Counted from the first letter of the stretch, positions 1-5,718 are shown. The stretch is DNA of 7,075 bases from JBILCM01 sp044353165 (GCA_044353165.1 JBILCM010000104.1:1-7075), one strand, 5' to 3'. Translations and numbers: made by a program. The notes: generated from the letters alone by a model not told the origin.

Positions 1-572
1 GCCGTGATGAGCCCCTCTCCAATCCCAATCACACTGTGCCAACCGATCATCGCTTTCAACGCTACAGCGAAGGGGAATGTGCCTGAGGCAGCCAATAAGA
101 CACCTACTCCCGCAGAAGCGGCCACAATAGAGACCCAACCCGCCAAGAAAGCGACCATAAACAATCCTTTCCCTCTGAATACGCGAATCATGCATGAATA
201 AACAGCATACCCTGCGAATGAACCCACAAACGCAGTCATCAATAGGTTTGCCCCTAACGCTGTAATGCCTCCGTCCTGAAACACAAGGGCTTGTATAATC
301 AATACAGCAGAAAGAACGACTGAGGCGATCATTGGACCGAATAAAATGGATGCAAGCGTTCCGCCGAGAAAGTGACCGGATGTGGCACCGGCAATCGGAA
401 AATTCAACATTTGTGCAGCAAAAATGAATGAGCCGACGAGAGCAATCTGTGGCATTTGTTTGGGCGTCATCTTACGTTGTGTGTATTTTAATGCAGATCC
501 CAAAGCTGCTGCGCCGCCAATCGATGTAGATACCCACGTGATTGTATTCAGAAAGCCATCCGGGATATGCAT
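1..572 (-). CDS. cbiM: CbiM-type substrate-capture subunit of ECF Ni/Co transporter (partial, C-terminus missing)
   Basis: This integral membrane protein is the S-component (metal-capture subunit) of an energy-coupling-factor importer for Ni2+ or Co2+. The first 190 residues are present and the rest lies beyond the left edge. The family hallmark MHIPDGFL opens the protein, so the free N-terminus and His2 are available as metal ligands. GATSGHFLGG (62-71) carries His67, which matches the histidine ligand known from NikM/CbiM structures. QALVFQDGGITALGAN (94-109) and WHSVIGIGEGLIT (178-190) are further family motifs, and the remainder is hydrophobic and membrane-spanning. The start is fixed by the MHIPDGF motif and by a GGAGG site 9 nt upstream, inside the end of the preceding guanidine hydrolase gene. 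Only 2 nt separate the two genes, so translational coupling is likely. The family is often annotated for cobalamin synthesis, but the neighbour is a nickel-enzyme gene, so nickel is the likelier cargo here. Metal choice cannot be settled from this fragment. CbiN/Q/O partners would be expected further left. Confidence 0.93.
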   Translation of the reverse strand, partial: MHIPDGFLNTITWVSTSIGGAAALGSALKYTQRKMTPKQMPQIALVGSFIFAAQMLNFPIAGATSGHFLGGTLASILFGPMIASVVLSAVLIIQALVFQDGGITALGANLLMTAFVGSFAGYAVYSCMIRVFRGKGLFMVAFLAGWVSIVAASAGVGVLLAASGTFPFAVALKAMIGWHSVIGIGEGLIT

Positions 573-574
573 CT

Positions 575-1726
575 TTATTTTCCTCCGATTTTTCCGTGGT
601 CCACCATGGTCGCCAATACATCAAGCACAGCGCGTGTTGCCAACAACGCTGTCGTATCACTAATGTCATAAGCCGGTGCAACTTCTACAACTTCCATGGC
701 GCAAAGCCCTTCTTTTGCCACCCGCTGCATGAGTTTTAACGCTTCTCGAGGCAAGAACCCTCCTGGCTCAGGCCAACCGGTTCCAGGCACAAAGCCACAA
801 TCTATAGAATCGATATCAAAACTCAAATAAACGGCCTTCGCGCCTTTCCATGCGACTTCCAACGCCATCTCCGCAACTTTGTCGATTCCAAGAGACTCTA
901 CATCATTAATGGTCATGATTGTCGTCCCTCGTTCGCGACCGACTTTCACGCCGGCACGCGGCACTTGCCAACCGCCGATGCCTATCTGTACGAGATTGAC
1001 AGCAGGTGCATTCGGTATATTCGTGGCATGGAACCAAGGTGTCGTGTGCATACGCTCATCCATGTCCTTCTCTTGGATGTCAATGTGACGATCCAAGTGG
1101 ATAATGCCCACATTGCCTTCCACGTTCTCTGCCACGCCGCGCACACAAGGGTAACCGATGGAATGATCTCCACCTAGAATAATTGGCATTGTCCCTTTAC
1201 TCATCACATGTGAGACAGCCTTCGAAATTTGATCGAAACTTTTCTCGATGTTCGCGATGGTAAAGACGTCTCCGATATCGCATATTTTTAACTGTTCTCG
1301 CAAATCGACACCCATCTCGTAGTTATACGTTTGGTACAATGCTGAGATTCTGCGGATGGCTTGTGGACCAAAGCGAGTTCCTGAGCGATAAGTCGTTCCG
1401 ATGTCGAACGGAACACCCATCACGGCAACATCATATTCTCCTACTTTGTGGGCGTCTTCAAGATAGGGCATTTTTAAGAACGTGTTGATTCCTGCATAAT
1501 GTGGCAATTCCCCGCGGCTAAACAGGGAAATCGTGCGATCGCCGATGCTATCTGCTGCTTCTAATCCCAATTCTAAATTCCGCTTGATCTCAGCTTCATT
1601 GCGCTTTAAGGAAAGTGTACACTCCTTCGCTGCAGCTTGAATACCGTGCAAATCGTCCCGTTGAAACGATGGACGATCATCGGCTGTGCGTCTATAGTTT
1701 AATCCGTGTGAGTCAAAAAAGCCCAT
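575..1726 (-). CDS. gdmH: Ureohydrolase, probable Ni-dependent guanidine hydrolase (agmatinase family)
   Basis: Arginase/agmatinase-fold hydrolase of 383 residues, likely converting guanidine plus water to urea and ammonia in the cytosol. It carries a long N-terminal extension (about residues 1-95) absent from ordinary agmatinases of about 300 residues, as in the cyanobacterial guanidine hydrolase Sll1077. The metal-centre motifs are GGDHS (185-189, His188), LDRHID (211-216, with Asp212, His214, Asp216) and SFDIDSID (302-309, with Asp304 and Asp306). DRHID replaces the common DAHxD, and the second motif continues DCGFVPGTGWPEPGG where agmatinases normally have a proline after the last Asp. 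DMDERMHTTPWFHAT (221-235) is another stretch I recall as typical of the guanidine-hydrolase subgroup. The start is supported by AGGAGGTG at 1733-1740. It lies in a guanidine-riboswitch operon beside an importer and a nickel-uptake gene, all agreeing with this call. The known enzymes need HypA/HypB-like nickel chaperones, and none is visible here. Agmatinase or guanidinobutyrase is the alternative, less likely. Confidence 0.87.
   Translation of the reverse strand: MGFFDSHGLNYRRTADDRPSFQRDDLHGIQAAAKECTLSLKRNEAEIKRNLELGLEAADSIGDRTISLFSRGELPHYAGINTFLKMPYLEDAHKVGEYDVAVMGVPFDIGTTYRSGTRFGPQAIRRISALYQTYNYEMGVDLREQLKICDIGDVFTIANIEKSFDQISKAVSHVMSKGTMPIILGGDHSIGYPCVRGVAENVEGNVGIIHLDRHIDIQEKDMDERMHTTPWFHATNIPNAPAVNLVQIGIGGWQVPRAGVKVGRERGTTIMTINDVESLGIDKVAEMALEVAWKGAKAVYLSFDIDSIDCGFVPGTGWPEPGGFLPREALKLMQRVAKEGLCAMEVVEVAPAYDISDTTALLATRAVLDVLATMVDHGKIGGK
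582..586 (-). promoter_or_regulatory. Ribosome binding site of cbiM inside the gdmH 3' end
   Basis: The GGAGG is formed by the last glycine codons of the upstream gene (GGA GGA AAA TAA) and sits 9 nt before the cbiM ATG. Ribosomes finishing gdmH would uncover or reload at this site, which suggests coupled production of the enzyme and the metal transporter. Confidence 0.75.
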
Positions 1727-1732
1727 CTACAG

Positions 1733-1740
1733 CACCTCCT
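1733..1740 (-). promoter_or_regulatory. Ribosome binding site of gdmH
   Basis: AGGAGGTG lies 6 nt before the ATG at 1726, close to a full match to the 16S rRNA tail. It fixes the start and confirms that the long N-terminal extension is translated. Confidence 0.8.
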
Positions 1741-1761
1741 GGTTTTCATTCAAATGGGAAG

Positions 1762-2547
1762 TTAATGATGTTTCAGCAAAGCGGATAACTTTTTCTTTAA
1801 TTCAATAAATTCAGGCATATGACGGGTACTCTCCGAACGATTCTCAGGCAAGTCCACGTGGTGTTCACTAACGATCTTGCCAGGCATCGTTCCCATCACA
1901 CAGATGCGTTGGGAGAGAAAGATGGCTTCTTCAATATCGTGTGTGACAAAGATGATGGTCGTCTTTTCTTTCTCCCAAACTTCCAGCAGGAGTTCTTGCA
2001 TGTTCAATTTCGTTTGAGCGTCGAGCGCACCGAATGGTTCATCCATCAACAGTACCTTGGGTTTGTTGGCTAGTGCTCTAGCTATGGCTACACGTTGTTT
2101 CATCCCGCCTGATAATTGTTTGGGGTATGCATTGGCAAACGACTCTAATCGAATCATTTTTAAATAATAGTCTGATATACTTCGTCTATGAAGCAGGTGT
2201 GTGTCTTTCAGCTTGGGCCCATACTCGATGTTCTGACGTACGGTGAGCCACGGGAACAGCGTGTATCCTTGAAAAACCATTCCCCGTTCCGCCCCTGGTC
2301 CAACGATCGGCGTGCCATCGAGCTCAAGCAAACCGTCGGTGGATTCTTCAAGTCCTGCCACGATGCGCAACAGTGTTGATTTCCCGCATCCTGATGGACC
2401 AAGCAAGGACAGAAATTCATTCTTATGGATTGTCAAATGAATATTGTGCAAGGCTTGAAACTGACTTTTGCCAGTGGTGAATACTTTATTGACCCCGGAT
2501 ATGATGATTTGATTCATACCGCTTTGACTGTCGACGGTTTCTAACAT
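1762..2547 (-). CDS. ABC transporter ATP-binding protein (NrtD/SsuB/TauB family), probable guanidine importer
   Basis: Cytoplasmic ATPase of 261 residues that would power the importer formed with the neighbouring permease and lipoprotein. All nucleotide-binding motifs are intact: Walker A GPSGCGKST (50-58), Q-loop glutamine Q93 in VFQGYTLFPW, signature LSGGMKQR (145-152), Walker B VLLMDE (165-170) followed by the D-loop GALD, and the switch histidine H203 in VTHDIEEA. Length and the FPWLTV sequence after the Q-loop fit the nitrate/sulfonate/taurine group. The upstream permease stop codon is 12 nt away and overlaps the GAGGAGG ribosome binding site (2555-2561), so the two are likely coupled. 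A second Met (residue 11) is possible but lacks a comparable site. Homology alone would suggest nitrate, sulfonate or taurine; the operon's riboswitch and hydrolase point to guanidine or a guanidine derivative. Substrate is therefore inferred, while the ATPase assignment is secure. Confidence 0.95.
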   Translation of the reverse strand: MLETVDSQSGMNQIIISGVNKVFTTGKSQFQALHNIHLTIHKNEFLSLLGPSGCGKSTLLRIVAGLEESTDGLLELDGTPIVGPGAERGMVFQGYTLFPWLTVRQNIEYGPKLKDTHLLHRRSISDYYLKMIRLESFANAYPKQLSGGMKQRVAIARALANKPKVLLMDEPFGALDAQTKLNMQELLLEVWEKEKTTIIFVTHDIEEAIFLSQRICVMGTMPGKIVSEHHVDLPENRSESTRHMPEFIELKKKLSALLKHH

Positions 2548-2559
2548 AGGTTTTCCTCC

Positions 2560-3363
2560 TCATACCCAAGGGAATAAACGTTTTTGAAAGTAGGCGAAGG
2601 TACGATCGCTAATGAGTCCAAGCAGTCCGATTACGATAATTCCAACGAAAATTTGTTCTGTGTTCAAGAAGCGTTGCGCCTTCATGATGGTATAACCAAG
2701 ACCACTGTTAACGGCAACAAGTTCTGCAACAACAAGATATGTCCACGCCCAACCTAGAATCAGTCGCATGGTGGTTAATAAATCTGGACGAATGGCAGGT
2801 ATGAGCACCGTATCAATGGCTTGCCAGCGGGTTGCCCCGAGTGTGTATGAGGCTTGTAACAAATCATATGAGACCCGTCGTGTAAGGTCGGCTACCATCA
2901 GCACCAATTGGAAGAAACATCCGATAAAGATAACCAGAACTTTCGCCCACTCACCGATGCCCACCCATACCATAATGAGTGGAATAAACGCAGCTGCCGG
3001 CATGTAACGGATAAACTCAGACGGCGGTTCAACGACTGCAGAACCACCTCGGAATGTGCCCGCTAACAATCCAAGTGGGATGCCGATGAGGCAAGACAAC
3101 ACAAATCCAGCCATGACACGGAATACGCTGATCCCAATATGCTCCCAGTACTCAGGCGTTCCTAATTGAAAAACCATCTCGGACAATACAGCGTGGGGTT
3201 CAGGTAAGAACGTAGGATTTACGAGTTCAAGGTAACTCAGGATCGCCCATCCCAACAAGATCGAGAGGAATGATACGATGGCAAGGCTTGAATATATGGA
3301 AGGCCGAATATCTTTGAATATCTGCATCCGCTGTTTCCGGGGTTTGTTTGTTTTTGTTAACAT
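2560..3363 (-). CDS. ABC transporter permease (NrtB/SsuC/TauC family), probable guanidine importer
   Basis: Inner-membrane permease of 267 residues, typical for this BPD_transp_1 family. A basic N-terminus is followed by about six hydrophobic segments, roughly 27-45, 77-103, 123-137, 141-160, 197-218 and 236-254. The cytoplasmic EAA-type coupling loop that contacts the ATPase is visible as ASYTLGATRWQAIDTVLIPAI (about 171-191), with the conserved glycine at 176. The chosen start has a GAGG about 5 nt upstream (3369-3372) and a second AGGA a little further; Met13 is an alternative with only a weak site. The gene is 101 nt from the upstream hydrolase gene, a gap that holds a strong hairpin, and its stop overlaps the ATPase ribosome binding site. 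The pore-lining residues do not tell the substrate. Guanidine import is inferred from context only. Confidence 0.94.
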   Translation of the reverse strand: MLTKTNKPRKQRMQIFKDIRPSIYSSLAIVSFLSILLGWAILSYLELVNPTFLPEPHAVLSEMVFQLGTPEYWEHIGISVFRVMAGFVLSCLIGIPLGLLAGTFRGGSAVVEPPSEFIRYMPAAAFIPLIMVWVGIGEWAKVLVIFIGCFFQLVLMVADLTRRVSYDLLQASYTLGATRWQAIDTVLIPAIRPDLLTTMRLILGWAWTYLVVAELVAVNSGLGYTIMKAQRFLNTEQIFVGIIVIGLLGLISDRTFAYFQKRLFPWV

Positions 3364-3390
3364 GCTATCCTCATCCTATTCATTCAGATC

Positions 3391-3442
3391 AAACCCGCCG
3401 GTTCGAGCATTCCATGGACTGCGTGACTCGCCCGGCGGGCTT
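3391..3442 (-). other. GC-rich intergenic hairpin between hydrolase and permease genes
   Basis: In the 101-nt gap, 3432-3442 and 3391-3401 form an 11-bp stem in the minus-strand RNA (AAGCCCGCCGG with CCGGCGGGTTT, one G-U pair). CGAG/CTCG at the inner edge can extend it across a small bulge. The downstream sequence has only three T residues, so it is not a convincing intrinsic terminator. A role as mRNA stabiliser, processing boundary or weak attenuator is possible. The near-symmetrical stem would also form in the opposite strand. Confidence 0.6.
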
Positions 3443-3464
3443 GTGTGAAAAGCATCATGCCTGT

Positions 3465-4085
3465 TTATGAATGAGTGACGGTTGCTGTCATTTGTTCCAA
3501 TAATGCAATAATCTCTTTCGAATTTGTTTTGGATGCCGTCTGCAAGTACTCAATAGCATTCAACGATGCCTGGTGGGCTTCGATACTTGAACCGCGTACG
3601 CAGTCATGCATCAGACGAACGTAGTAGTCGTGTTGATGGGCATCGGCACTTGTGTAGTGAACACACACATCGGTCAAAAATCCGCAAATAATCAACGTTT
3701 CGATTTTGAGACCTTTTAGCAGAATGTTCAGATCCGTTCCTAAGAAGCAACTATAACGCCGCTTGCCGATAAAGAATTCGCCGTCGATCGGCTTTAATCT
3801 TTCGATTGTGATGACGTCATCCGTGCCTTCGACACAATGGACATCCTCAGTTCCTTCGAGCTCTCTGCCGAAGTCAACCATTTCTTTGCGGTGCAGTTCA
3901 GAAAAATGAATGACTGGAATCCCCGCTTTGCGTGCTGCAATTAACACGTTCTCAATGTTATCGACGGCTGTAGGTACATCGAAAATCGGAATGGGCAGTT
4001 GTTCTGGCGGTTTTAGCAATCCTTGCTGTGCATCAATAATGAGCAGAGCAGCCTTACCTACGATGGTGTCGACTTTAAGCCCCAT
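3465..4085 (-). CDS. Isochorismatase-family cysteine hydrolase, substrate unknown
   Basis: Cytosolic alpha/beta hydrolase of 206 residues in the isochorismatase/nicotinamidase superfamily, whose members cleave amide or related C-N bonds through a Cys-Asp-Lys triad. All three residues are visible: Asp18 in LLIIDAQQG, Lys108 in FIGKRRYS, and Cys141 in CGFLTDVCVHYT. The Gly-Phe-Leu-Thr stretch before the cysteine matches the family's cis-peptide region. I place the start at 4085 (MGLKVDT) because AGGAGG lies 8 nt upstream at 4094-4099; a start at 4121 would overlap the binding-protein gene and lacks a good site. It sits second in a guanidine-controlled operon, 13 nt after the binding protein, so it probably acts on an imported compound or a breakdown product. 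Relatives include biuret, ureidoacrylate and carbamoylsarcosine hydrolases, all acting on urea-like groups, which makes a substituted guanidine or urea derivative plausible. The reaction cannot be read from the sequence. Confidence 0.9.
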   Translation of the reverse strand: MGLKVDTIVGKAALLIIDAQQGLLKPPEQLPIPIFDVPTAVDNIENVLIAARKAGIPVIHFSELHRKEMVDFGRELEGTEDVHCVEGTDDVITIERLKPIDGEFFIGKRRYSCFLGTDLNILLKGLKIETLIICGFLTDVCVHYTSADAHQHDYYVRLMHDCVRGSSIEAHQASLNAIEYLQTASKTNSKEIIALLEQMTATVTHS

Positions 4086-4093
4086 GGGTGATT

Positions 4094-4099
4094 CCTCCT
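4094..4099 (-). promoter_or_regulatory. Ribosome binding site deciding the hydrolase start
   Basis: AGGAGG, 8 nt before the ATG at 4085, touches the TGA of the binding-protein gene. It rules in the 206-residue protein over the 218-residue version and suggests coupled translation. Confidence 0.8.
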
Positions 4100-5082
4100 C
4101 AGTCAAATAATGAACTGTCAATTAATTCATCTGGATTGGCTCGCTCGGTCATGACTTCGAATTCAATGAAGAAATCATTGATCTTCTCGATGGTTTCTTT
4201 CAACTTGCTCACATCGGTCGTCATCATCCGCTTGGAATCCGCATATTCAGTCAATTTAACGCCTTTTTTCATTTCTTTAACACTTTCTGCTGATGTTCCT
4301 AGAACGCCTGCCGCTATTTCAGTGCCTTCTGCTTCGTTTTCTTCATAATACGCAATGCCTTTATTGATTCCGTCTACTAATTTTTTCAAATCTTCTTTGC
4401 GGTCTTTCAACATGGATTGTGTGGTTACCATAACATCCACGATCAAATCAGGTGCGTCTGCGGACGAATAAATCAGCTTATTGCCACTGGCGATCGCTTC
4501 TGAAAGGAAGGGCTCCCAAGCTACGGCTGCATCCACTTTCCCAGAGATGAGTGTCGAACCGGTAAGGTCTGGAGCCATATTCACGATGTTCACATCTGAG
4601 GAAGTCATGCCTGCTTCAGCAAGGGCATGGTTCAACAGAAAGTGGTTTACTGCCCCGATCGTTACCGCAACATCTTTGCCCTTCAAATCTTGGATCGAGT
4701 TAATGGATGATTTAACAATAATTCCATCTGCGCCGTTGGAGATATCATTGACATAGAATGCGCGGATCGGGTCATCTTTGGATTCTGAATTTTTCAACAT
4801 CACTGCAGTGTCCATCGTTGTCAATGCAACATCAACTTGACCGGAGATTAATGCCTGTACAGCTTCCGTCGGACTTCCAAACTGAACCATCTCAACTTCG
4901 ACGCCGGCTTCAGAAAACAACTTCTTTTCATCTGCAACAAAGACGCCTGCTGAGCCAATCCACAAATTGTAGGCCAACTTGATCGGTTGATCTGACGAGC
5001 TGGACCCACTGCAAGCCGCACCCGCGACCGCTACGACAACCAAAATCGTTGCCAACACCAACAATCGAAATCCTTTTTTCAT
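4099..5082 (-). CDS. ABC transporter substrate-binding lipoprotein (NMT1/SsuA/NrtA-like), probable guanidine receptor
   Basis: Extracellular solute-binding protein of 327 residues tethered to the membrane by a lipid. The signal peptide has a basic start (MKKGFR), a hydrophobic core (residues 7-20) and a Cys24 in GAAC, a somewhat non-standard lipobox, followed by a Ser-rich linker (25-30). The mature part has the NMT1/taurine/nitrate-binding-protein pattern: KLAYNLWIGSAGVFVADEKKLF (35-56), FGSPTEAVQALISGQVDVAL (68-87), GADGIIV (117-123) and VAWEPFLSEA (187-196). It is the first gene after the riboswitch, so the receptor leads the operon. The start at 5082 is chosen because of the signal peptide and a GGAGG site at 5091-5095; the longer reading from 5127 would begin within the terminator hairpin. 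A cationic ligand such as guanidinium would need acidic pocket residues; Asp116, Asp119 and Glu190 are candidates by inference only. Taurine, nitrate or sulfonate are the alternatives by family. Confidence 0.93.
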   Translation of the reverse strand: MKKGFRLLVLATILVVVAVAGAACSGSSSSDQPIKLAYNLWIGSAGVFVADEKKLFSEAGVEVEMVQFGSPTEAVQALISGQVDVALTTMDTAVMLKNSESKDDPIRAFYVNDISNGADGIIVKSSINSIQDLKGKDVAVTIGAVNHFLLNHALAEAGMTSSDVNIVNMAPDLTGSTLISGKVDAAVAWEPFLSEAIASGNKLIYSSADAPDLIVDVMVTTQSMLKDRKEDLKKLVDGINKGIAYYEENEAEGTEIAAGVLGTSAESVKEMKKGVKLTEYADSKRMMTTDVSKLKETIEKINDFFIEFEVMTERANPDELIDSSLFD

Positions 5083-5090
5083 CCGTCTCT

Positions 5091-5095
5091 CCTCC
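5091..5095 (-). promoter_or_regulatory. Ribosome binding site deciding the binding-protein start
   Basis: GGAGG lies 8 nt before the ATG at 5082, directly preceding a lipoprotein signal peptide. It argues against the in-frame upstream ATG at 5127. Confidence 0.8.
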
Positions 5096-5115
5096 AGAAA
5101 TAAAATTTTATAAAC

Positions 5116-5148
5116 AAAAAAACCCAAGAGAAATGGAACTCTCCCGGG
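5116..5148 (-). terminator. Riboswitch-controlled intrinsic terminator
   Basis: In the minus-strand RNA, CCCGGGAG (5141-5148) pairs with CTCTTGGG (5123-5130) as an 8-bp stem with two G-U pairs and a 10-nt loop, followed by seven U residues (5116-5122). The 5' arm reuses the CCC of the aptamer's last hairpin (GGGACAAAAGCCC, 5146-5158), so aptamer and terminator folds exclude each other. Ligand binding should therefore prevent termination and turn the operon on. Confidence 0.88.
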
Positions 5149-5250
5149 CTTTTGTCCCTCCGTGAAACGCTTATGTCTACATATCGAACATAAACGCCGA
5201 CTTCTCTCGGTTCAAACCTACGTTACCGTAGTGAATCCCTAGAAATCTTG
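5139..5250 (-). ncRNA. Guanidine-I (ykkC class) riboswitch aptamer
   Basis: The leader RNA of the operon carries the landmark blocks of the ykkC guanidine-I aptamer in order: CTAGGGATTC (5233-5242), AACCGAGAGAAG (5201-5212) and the 3' block ACGGAGGGACAAAAGCCC (5146-5163) running on into GGGAGAG. Between them is a 9-bp hairpin, CGTTTATGT (5188-5196) with ACATAAGCG (5168-5176), in the place of a variable stem. The ends are approximate. It senses free guanidinium and normally acts as an ON switch, as the overlapping terminator here also implies. The related ykkC variants that bind ppGpp, PRPP or nucleotides share much of this core; the downstream guanidine-type genes favour guanidine. The usual CTAGGGTTCCG is CTAGGGATTCACTACG here, a small departure from the pattern as I recall it. 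Confidence 0.93.
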
Positions 5251-5290
5251 TGGTGTTATTAAATTTAACATTAAAACTACTTATGGTGAG

Positions 5291-5319
5291 AGTTTAAAGC
5301 ATAAAATAAGCGATGTCAA
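5291..5319 (-). promoter_or_regulatory. Sigma-A-like promoter of the guanidine operon
   Basis: TTGACA (-35, 5314-5319, perfect match) and TAAACT (-10, 5291-5296, four of six) are separated by 17 nt on the minus strand. Transcription would start near 5284, leaving about 35 nt before the aptamer. Location and spacing make it the best candidate for the operon promoter. Confidence 0.75.
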
Positions 5320-5330
5320 GACTTATTTTA
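5302..5330. repeat. Inverted repeat bracketing the -35 box (possible operator)
   Basis: TAAAATAAG (5302-5310) and CTTATTTTA (5322-5330) are perfect 9-bp arms with an 11-bp spacer that contains the TTGACA of the guanidine operon promoter. Arm centres are 20 bp apart, about two helical turns, as expected for a dimeric regulator. It matches no regulator site I know. AT-richness makes chance occurrence possible. Confidence 0.45.
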
Positions 5331-5445
5331 CTAAATACTTCGAAAATCTTAATTCAATGTTATATAATATAACACTATAATTACATTTAAATACGATTAG
5401 ATAAAAATATAGAATCAAATGAACCGAAATAAACAAGTTGCCTTC

Positions 5446-5451
5446 TATAAT
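5446..5451 (+). promoter_or_regulatory. glmS: Candidate -10 box of the glmS promoter
   Basis: A perfect TATAAT on the plus strand would start transcription near 5458, about 60 nt before the ribozyme cleavage site. No good -35 is seen at 16-18 nt. Other TATAAT copies at 5363-5368 (with TCGAAA 17 nt upstream at 5340-5345) and 5376-5381 are alternatives, so the true glmS promoter is not settled. Confidence 0.45.
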
Positions 5452-5518
5452 GGAAATGCATAAGATAGAACTATGAATTTGAAGCAGAAAGAGAGGGTCG
5501 TTTCACGAGAGGGAATAA

Positions 5519-5718
5519 AGCGCCAGAACTTGATTGCAGGATCGGTAAAACATTCAACAAGGATGCACACGCACTGCAGCAAGTTGACGAGGTGGAGGCG
5601 TTCGAGGAAGACGTTCGGCGGGGACCTCCCGGCATTGCCGTCAGGCCGAGAATCGCATGGCAAAAGGGGAAGGTGACTTCTCTCACAAACCTGCGATCAG
5701 GCGGCACATGACTAGAAT
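5519..5718 (+). ncRNA. glmS self-cleaving ribozyme (glucosamine-6-phosphate responsive)
   Basis: This leader RNA cleaves itself with glucosamine-6-phosphate as cofactor, lowering glmS expression when product is plentiful. The core begins A|GCGCCAGAACT, with cleavage expected between A5519 and G5520. AACTTG (5527-5532) pairs with CAAGTT (5580-5585), and TGCAG (5535-5539) with CTGCA (5574-5578), forming P2. The invariant TTGACGAGG follows at 5584-5592, then GGCGGGGACCTCCCGGC near 5617-5633, which corresponds to the pseudoknot segment of the Bacillus subtilis ribozyme, and a final GGGGAAGGTGACTTC-to-GGCACATGA region resembling its 3' domain. The 3' end is approximate. The P2 terminal region is longer than in B. 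subtilis. Confidence 0.93.

Noticed and set aside
3391..3442. Intrinsic terminator ending the operon after the hydrolase gene
   Set aside because: No U-tract follows the stem, and the ABC permease and ATPase needed by the binding protein lie beyond it.
4086..4121. Longer N-terminus of the cysteine hydrolase starting at 4121
   Set aside because: It would overlap the end of the binding-protein gene, while the ATG at 4085 has AGGAGG at ideal distance.
1762..5082. Nitrate, taurine or sulfonate transporter as the specific name
   Set aside because: Family similarity suggests it, but the guanidine riboswitch and hydrolase make guanidine more likely; no sulfonate or nitrate enzyme is present.
5083..5127. 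Longer N-terminus of the binding protein starting at 5127
   Set aside because: That start lies within the terminator hairpin, lacks a ribosome binding site, and would put 15 residues before a textbook lipoprotein signal peptide.
5139..5250. ppGpp, PRPP or nucleotide-binding variant of the ykkC riboswitch
   Set aside because: These share the core, but normally control amino acid, purine or nucleotide-related genes; the genes here are guanidine-type.
5473..5676. Small plus-strand frame of 67 codons before glmS
   Set aside because: It lies almost wholly within the conserved ribozyme and has no protein-like features.
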